Source: Chlorocebus sabaeus (taxonomy: Eukaryota; Chordata; Mammalia; Primates; Cercopithecidae). Taken from it: 64,000 nt of DNA. Both the position numbers and the translations under genes were made by a program. Below, piece after piece: positions 58,092-64,000 of this stretch. The DNA is taken from positions 85,327,139-85,391,138 of the forward strand of contig NC_132918.1 in the NCBI RefSeq assembly GCF_047675955.1, given 5' to 3'. The notes beneath the pieces are model-generated. The model did no database searches. It worked only from the letters and a program-made list of their open reading frames with translations, and had not been told where the DNA came from. Every line of letters begins with the position of its first letter. Positions within the stretch are counted from its first letter, which is position 1.

Positions 58092-58149
58092 ATTACCATG
58101 TCCAAAATGAAATTTCTGACTTTCTTTTTCAAACCTGCTCTCTCTCAGT

Positions 58150-59000
58150 CTTTCCACTTTTGGTTTACGTCTGCTCTATCCTTCAATTTCTTAGGCAAAA
58201 AGCTTTGCAATCATTTTTGACTAGTCTTTTACTTTCATACCTCACATTTAGTCAATCAGCAAAACCAGTTGGCTCTACTTTAAAATAATATCCAGATTCT
58301 AACCACTTCCTCCTATGACAGACTGCAATCACCAAGCCATCTCTTGCCTGGATTATTGTAATAACCTTCTATATGAACTCATTGCTTCTCTCCTTATCCA
58401 CTTATGGTCTATTTTTCAATACAACAGGAAGAATAATCCTACTAAGTCTCAATTTAGATCTATGTTTCCTTTGATCAAAACTTAACAATATCTTTTGCTT
58501 TCATTCAAAGTAAAAGATAAAGTCTTTATAATGGTCTGTCATATCCTATACATTTTAAATCTCTTACCCTTTATGCTTTCATTTTAAAATACTCTCTTCC
58601 TAGCTTACTTCACTGCAGCTGCACTGGCCCCTTTGCTCTTTTTTGAACATTTTGTACGTGATTCTACCTTAGGGAACTTGCACGTGCTATTTCCGGAATA
58701 CTTTCCTACCAGGTACCGCTTGATTTGCTTCATCTCTTAAATTATTTCTTAAACTTCACCTTCTCATTGAGGACTTCCATTGCCACATTATTTTAAACTG
58801 TTACCGTCCTCCAACCTTCTCAATATTTTTGACTATTTAGTTTAGGTTTATCACTGTTTAATAAGCTATATAATTAGTATATCCATTTTATTCTCTGCAT
58901 TCCTTACCTATAATGTAACTTCCTGGATGAAAGGGATTTTTGTCTATTTTATTCGTGGCTCCTGGGTTGCACAACTCCAGAGGCACCATTTCCATTATTT
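58150..59000 (+). mobile_element. L2 LINE, ORF2 C-terminus and 3'UTR
   Basis: One of the best-preserved L2 copies here, in sense orientation. It has ATCATTTTTGACTAGTC (RT C-terminal region), TCTTGCCTGGATTATTGTAA (LDYC motif region), CACTGGCCCCTTTGCTC, TTCACCTTCTCATTGAGGAC, and a 3'UTR end ATTTTTGTCTATTTTATTCG. Stops are frequent, and only scraps of protein remain. Confidence 0.87.
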
Positions 59001-59045
59001 CAGAAAACACATGGAAAATGTTAGATTCTTAAAAAATATTATGTG

Positions 59046-59350
59046 AGGCCAGTGTGGTGGCTCACACCTGTAATCCTGCACTTTGGGAGGCTGAGGTGGG
59101 TGATCACTTGAGCTCAAGAGTTTGAGACCAGCCTAGGAAATATGGAGAAACCCCATCTCTACGAAAAATACAAAAATTAGCTGGGCGTGGTGGCATGTGT
59201 GGGTAGTCACAGCTACTTGAGAAGCTTAGGCAGGAGAATTGCTTGTGCCTGGGAGGGGGAGGTTGCAGTGAAACGAAATGATGTCACTGCACTCCAGCCT
59301 GAGCAACAGGAGTGAAACCCTGTCTGGAAAAAAAAAAAAAGAAAAAAAAA
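59046..59350 (+). mobile_element. Alu (AluJ/S-like)
   Basis: A full-length Alu on the plus strand with many changes (AGGCCAGTGTGGTGGCTCAC start, A-rich tail 59329-59349). The flank AAAAAATATTATG on the left and AAAAATATGTATA on the right may be a poorly kept target duplication. Confidence 0.93.
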
Positions 59351-59389
59351 TATGTATATATATGTATGAATCAATCAGTCTGTGTTTAG

Positions 59390-59705
59390 AAAGTATATCT
59401 GGTGAGAGTATATTACCATATACTTAAATGGAAAATAAAGCACAAATCAAAATTATTTTTACATGATGCTATGTAAAATAATAAAAAATAAGAATAAACC
59501 CCAAATCCTGTCTCTGGGAAAGGAAAAAGGGCTAGAGAAATTACATCAAATTCTTAGAAAGTTCTACCTTTGGGTAATATGACTATTATATTATTTAAAA
59601 TAATTATTTCCAATTTTCTGTATTTTTCTGCTCTCTTCATTAATAAGTTTTAATTTTATTATCAAATAAATAAATATTGTGGTAAAAATTATCACAAAAA
59701 ATCAT
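59390..59705 (+). mobile_element. Possible L1M 3'UTR
   Basis: Blocks CTTTGGGTAATATGACTATT, TTTCTGTATTTTTCTGC and a TAATTTTATTATCAAATAAA end resemble the tail of an ancient L1. The assignment is weak. Confidence 0.35.
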
Positions 59706-60601
59706 TTTAAAACCACTGCCCTTGCTGTATTGAAGCTCATATCTCTTTGCTGTATTTCATTTTCATCTTCCAACAAGTATTCTCTGCTATTCCTCACCCT
59801 TGATCTAGATATCTGCTTGACTCAGATCACCTAGAGGCTGCTGGATTTTTTAAATAGAGTCAAGAAGCAGCAATAGACACTTAGAAAAAGCACAGCATTA
59901 ATAGAAACAGGAAATTTAACTGACAAAAATTATTTCCAAAAACAAGTAAAAGCCTCTTCAGCATAGCAATGTATTCTATCCCAGGTCAGCTCAGTTAAGA
60001 GATCTGAGCAGTTTTCAAACTTTATCTTTCCTAAATTGGTGTGTGTGGGAGTGTGGGTGTGTGTTCACTTTTTTTTTTCTATCTTGGAAAAGGGGAACAA
60101 AGCAATAAATTACAAAAATAATGAAATAAGTGAACTAAAATCACAGAAATGCTATTCAATTAAAAACAAACGAAGCAAGCTTAAGGTTTAGCTAAGGACT
60201 CTCCTGAAAATTGCACATTAAAGAGAATAACTCAGGCTCCACTTTATAAGTAACCACTTATCCTCTTGAACTCACATTGTTTGTTAAAAAGAAGCCTGTT
60301 CTTTTAAACAGTATTTACTTTGTATTATTGACTATTCTTTGGAAGTAAATTAAAAATAGTAGAGAATGGCAAGAAAGAACATTATTTGCCAAAGAAACGT
60401 GACAAAAGCATCTAAAGGACCACCTGCTTTTAATTCCTCCTTTTCCCCACAAAACACAAACAAAAAACCCCAATCCTGAACCAGAAAATAAAGCAATAAC
60501 ATTAGAGAAAAGGTGAACTGACAGCAAATCTATTAAGTGCCTGGATGTGTGTTACTCAAAAGATGTTTGGGACAAGGTTGGTCCTGATGGATGACATAGG
60601 C
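59706..60601. other. Unassigned 0.9-kb stretch
   Basis: AT-rich, with a short TG-rich run at 60040-60064. No repeat or gene recognised. Confidence 0.45.
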
Positions 60602-60768
60602 CAGTGGTTTGCAATCCACACAGTATGTTGAAATCCTTTGGGAAGCTCCTGCTGGGACTGTCCTCTCAGAGGTTCTGATTCCTTTGATTTGGGTGGGGCC
60701 TTGGAATCGGGAAGTTTCAAAAGCTCCCAGGTGATTCTAACATGCTGTTATGGCTAAGAGCCACTGCA
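60602..60768. mobile_element. hAT-Charlie MITE
   Basis: It begins CCAGTGGTTTGCAATCC and ends TGGCTAAGAGCCACTG, with TGGGAAGCTCCTGCTGG, GGTTCTGATTCCTTTGATTT and CTCCCAGGTGATTCTAACAT inside. It is related in layout to the element at 12017-12180. Confidence 0.72.
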
Positions 60769-60769
60769 C

Positions 60770-60895
60770 GGGTCTAACGCCTTCATTTTATGAATGAAGA
60801 ATCAGTGGGTGGAGATCTCCATGGCTCACCTGGCTCATCAGTGGCAGAACCAGTGTTATGTTTCAAGCTTACTTCTCTTTCCACCCAATATCCTT
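60770..60895 (-). mobile_element. MIR SINE fragment
   Basis: Reverse-complement MIR-like blocks: TTCATTTTATGAATGAAGAA, CTGGCTCATCAGTGGCAGAA. It is diverged. Confidence 0.55.
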
Positions 60896-60904
60896 TATAC
60901 TGCT

Positions 60905-61010
60905 TCAGCCCAGGACAATGTCTTATTCATTTCATAGCTACTTTACCCTGCCTGCATTTAATGAGGCTGACCCTGTGATAGGTATTCAGTAAATATTAAT
61001 TAAATAAATT
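60905..61010 (+). mobile_element. L2 LINE 3' end
   Basis: Sense L2 3' terminus: CAATGTCTTATTCATTTCAT, GATAGGTATTCAGTAAATAT then TAATTAAATAAATT. Confidence 0.7.
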
Positions 61011-61584
61011 CATATCTAGTTTTCAATTGCTGATAATGACCATATTGGAAAACTTATCAGTAGAAGTGGAGTGTGCAAACTGCCAAGCGATCTCCAGAGG
61101 TTCAGCATTGAGAAACTCTCTGATTGCCTATTTTTAGTACTCAACAAGCCATCCCCACATAACCCTAGAAGCTGCAATGACTTCTATCAAAGTTGCATGG
61201 TACCAATTAAATGAAGAGATTTTAGGGTAGGCTGGGGATCGTGGGGTTTGTGGGAAATAAGGAAAGAAGGAAATTCAGAGATGTTACTCCTGAGCCACAT
61301 GTAAAATGAAGGAAATATACACAACCAGATCATACTAGAAATAATGACAGGCTGAAAAAGGTGGGAATATGGGGACAAAGTGAAGTTTTCCCTTGATCTG
61401 GGCAAATACAGAAAGTGCTAAACAAGAGGAAGAAAGGCTTGAAGAACAATGGCATTCAGATAAGGATGAGCGCACACAGACGTGATATCTACTTGGTGTG
61501 ATTCGCAATCCAAGCTTTCCTTTAGTTCTTTTCAGGAGCACTAAGGTATTTTATTGCCTTTCAAACTTCTGCTGGCCTTGGCCT
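61011..61584. other. Unassigned spacer
   Basis: No repeat, frame or RNA recognised between an L2 end and the Alu target site. Confidence 0.45.
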
Positions 61585-61600
61585 TATCTTCAGATATTTA

Positions 61601-61911
61601 TTTATTTTATTTTATTTTATTTTATTTTTTGATACAGAGTCTCGCTCTGTCGCCCAGGCTGGAGTGCAGTGCCCGGATCTCAGTTCACTGCAAGCTCCGC
61701 CTCCCGGGTTCACGCCATTCTCCTGCCTCAGCCTCCTGAGTAGCTGGGACTACAGGCGTCCGCCACCTCGCCCGGCTGATTTTTTGTATTCTTAGTAGAG
61801 ACGGGGTTTCACTGTGTTAACCAGGATGGTCTGGATCTCCTGACCTCGTGATCCACCCGTCTCGGCCTCCCAAAGTGCTGGGATTACAGGCTTGAGCCAC
61901 TGCGCCAGGCC
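61601..61911 (-). mobile_element. AluY, Old World monkey (AluYR-like), young
   Basis: A full-length Alu on the minus strand with a TTTTA-repeat tail (61601-61626). It shares GGATCTCAG, CACCTCGCCC, CCCGTCTCGG and GGCTTGAGCC with the copy at 11461-11757. The target duplication TATCTTCAGATATTTA is exact over 16 bp (61585-61600 and 61912-61927), so this is one of the youngest insertions in the window. Confidence 0.97.
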
Positions 61912-61927
61912 TATCTTCAGATATTTA

Positions 61928-62279
61928 AATTCTGTAGAAACAGAGTGAGAATTCTGATGCATCTGCTTAATTTAAGGAGAATTCAAGTCAAACTGACTGG
62001 CAATGATCTTTGCACCTCACCCATCATGCTGATGTCTAAGACTCCACATTAGAGCTGCAAGCCTTTACTTACAAGCCTGGTCTCAACATGAACATTGTCC
62101 AGGAACAGGCCACACATTAAGGTTGTGTCAGTTATTGATACTTTAAGATAATGAGTGAATGAGTTCCAGCATATCCTTAAGGGGTAGTTTTGATCATCAT
62201 CATTACAGAGACAACAATGGGTTTCCAATGGCTGTCTTTCACTCTTCCACCTTTGTGAGGAACCAAGCCACTTCAGTTT
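61928..62279. other. Unassigned spacer
   Basis: No repeat or gene recognised. Confidence 0.45.
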
Positions 62280-62385
62280 GCACGGTGCTTTACAGTTCAC
62301 AAAATATCTTCATATCTTATGATTTATCATTTATTATTGTATGTCCCCTTTTTATAGATGAGAAAAAGTATTAAGTAACATCTCC
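62280..62385 (-). mobile_element. MIR SINE fragment
   Basis: Reverse-complement MIR: GCTTTACAGTTCACAAAATA, ATCTTATGATTTATCATT, TTTTTATAGATGAGAAAAAG. Confidence 0.7.
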
Positions 62386-63340
62386 TGGCATCCTCGTCTA
62401 TTACCACCCTTGGTGAGGAACTCAATTTGAGAGAAATAGGGCATTCTAGTGGGTGGAACCACTCAAATTTGATAGATGGGCCAGAGGCATCATAGTTCTT
62501 TCCCAGGAACATGGTGAGTCAGATCCTATCCCAAGCCACCTCCTCTACCAAGAATGGCAATCTTACAATAAATGATTAGAAAACAAGCCAATAATCCTTT
62601 TTTTAAATTAAAAAACAATTTATTGTAAAAGAGTAATGCTTTATACAAATTCCCATTATAAAACCCCAAAATATCTACTGGTCTGTTTCCAGGTGTGGTA
62701 GAAGAATATAAAAATATTGAAATTGGATGAATTCTATTATAACAATTTTTTTGGTCATTTTGGGCCATAAAATTTTTTTTGTAATGTTGAGTAATGGATA
62801 TCCACATGGAATTACACTCACACATCATGAAGATCTATGTATGTGGCAAAGCCATTTAAATTTTAACTTCCAGAAGCATATATTCTCAGGTTTGGAAGGC
62901 ACATTAAAATGTATTAGGTCCAATTCCTCGTAAGACACGGTGGCTGACTTCCCTTGTGTAGTTGATTGTGAAGTACCATCCTAGCAGCGCCAGCTGCCAG
63001 CTAACAGCAAGAGCTCTGAGGGCATCACTTAACAGATAGCACCTTAGGAGTTATTATGATTCAAAAATCTCCCTTGCTGTTGGATTTACCAACACTTAGG
63101 CTTTTATTTCTTCCCATTACATCTGCTTAGCCACAGAAAGCATTGGGCCATCCTCACTGTAGAAGATAAAACTTCCTTAGAATCTTATTGGCTTAGTGCA
63201 CTCAATTTTACTTCACTGTCTCATCACTTGAGAGACTGGTTAAGGCAAGAAACCCATTTCTTATTTTTTTTTTTTTCTTTTCAAACATTTGAAAAGCAAC
63301 ACCAAAATATATCCAGTTAATTCCTCAATTCTTTCCCTTA
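62386..63340. other. Unassigned 0.95-kb stretch
   Basis: No repeat family recognised. A GC-richer patch lies at 62930-63040 (GCGCCAGCTGCCAGCTAACA). A 100-codon minus-strand frame at 62526-62828 shows no known domain. Confidence 0.45.
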
Positions 63341-63344
63341 GTGT

Positions 63345-63580
63345 AGCACTTTTTAAATTACAAAACCACACTTACATGTATTCTATCTCACTGGATCCCC
63401 ACAATATCACTGTGAGGTGGGCAGATCGGGAATTACAAACCACCTCTTACAGATGAAGCAATAAGCGTACAGCAGCCAAATGCCTTGCTCAAACACAGAC
63501 AGTGATTGATAGCACGAAGACTCAAATCCAGGTCTCCAGACACCAGTGCCAACACCCTTTCCATTACATCATCTTGCTCG
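63345..63580 (-). mobile_element. MIR SINE
   Basis: A long reverse-complement MIR: GATCCCCACAATATCACTGT, GAGGTGGGCAGATCGGG, CTTACAGATGAAGCAATAAG, CAAACACAGACAGTGATTG, CTCAAATCCAGGTCTCCAG, and CCCTTTCCATTACATC at its 5' part. Confidence 0.85.
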
Positions 63581-63849
63581 AGTGAAATAGCATTCTGTAC
63601 GGACTGGAAAAGTAAGAGCAGTTGTTAAAGTGGCACAGAGCACAAACAACATGTCAGACACAGCTGAAAGAATGGAAATAGACTGGTAGAGAGAGGAAGG
63701 TGCTGAACCACATGAAGGTGTGTGTGTAGGTTTTGTTCAGTGACTTCTACACAGCCAACTGAGCAAATAAAAACACAACATAGGCATAGTTCATGTTCAA
63801 AGAATGAGAGTAATATAAACTGATATTCACACTACCTCTTCTAACTGGT

Positions 63850-63975
63850 TAAATCATTCTCTCAATTTGGCAGATAGAAAAAAGAGGTAGAAAGATTAAG
63901 TGACTTGCTTACAGCTGCAGAGAGAATATTTGTCACCAGCTTATCACTCCAGAAAGTCTAGCATTTTGTTCAGAC
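63850..63975 (-). mobile_element. MIR SINE fragment
   Basis: Reverse-complement MIR: GGCAGATAGAAAAAAGAGG, TAGAAAGATTAAGTGACTTG, CTTACAGCTGCAGAGAG. It runs close to the window end. Confidence 0.7.
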
Positions 63976-64000
63976 AAACAGACCACACCTTATTAGGAAG

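Noticed and set aside
57437..58288. 283-codon Glu/Lys/Arg-rich open frame (plus) and 304-codon Ser/Phe/Leu-rich frame (minus)
   Set aside because: Both are translations of the Alu plus its purine tract. Stop codons are almost impossible in such low-complexity sequence, so the length carries no coding signal.

Overview
This window looks like primate nuclear DNA, and most likely Old World monkey DNA (macaque/baboon/vervet group). It is AT-rich, has no operons or compact open frames, and is packed with Alu, L1, L2, MIR, MaLR (THE1, MST, MLT1), ERVL and hAT elements. The two youngest Alus (11461-11757 and 61601-61911) share several substitutions away from the human-type AluY consensus (CACCTCGCCC, CCCGTCTCGG, GGCTTGAGCC, GGATCTCAG). 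As I remember them, these are the changes of the cercopithecid AluYR subfamilies. I found no protein-coding gene, rRNA, tRNA or CRISPR array. Every long open frame falls inside a transposable element or a low-complexity tract.

Layout. 1-5 kb: end of an L1, an older MaLR LTR, and a complete THE1 provirus (2668-4936) with an exact 5-bp target duplication. 5.4-10.9 kb: an L1, a broken ERVL (MLT2 LTR, Leu-type primer site, gag-region remnant) split by a second L1 with a 13/14 target duplication, then an MST-type LTR split by an Alu. 11-28 kb: MER20, MER5A and other hAT copies, several Alus, an L2 carrying a MIR, an MLT1C inside a MIR, and long unassigned stretches. 28-41 kb: an LTR split by an L1, another LTR, an MLT1A-like LTR, an L2 split by an L1, and AT-rich unassigned sequence. 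41.3-45.8 kb: a large L1 that keeps its 5'UTR, ORF1 and the front of ORF2 but lacks its 3' end. 47.2-50.4 kb: an L2 split by a complete MST provirus. 52-56 kb: an L2, a 380-bp AT palindromic tract, and an old L1 split by an Alu. 57-64 kb: an Alu whose tail became a 0.5-kb pure purine tract, a long L2, more Alus and MIRs.

Nothing here works as a pathway. The window is a stratified record of insertions. L2 and MIR form the oldest layer, MaLR/ERVL/L1M were inserted into them, L1P and AluS came later, and the AluY copies are last. Most L1 and nearly all LTR elements lie on the minus strand. That bias would fit an intron of a gene transcribed on the plus strand, but this is inference and no exon was identified with confidence. 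The items most worth a second look are the Alu-derived purine tract, the L1 with 38-bp 5'UTR tandem repeats and no 3' end, the Alu with a duplicated right arm, the ERVL patch with four GATA motifs, a 24-nt microexon-like sequence at 41119-41142, and two unassigned islands that might be regulatory.
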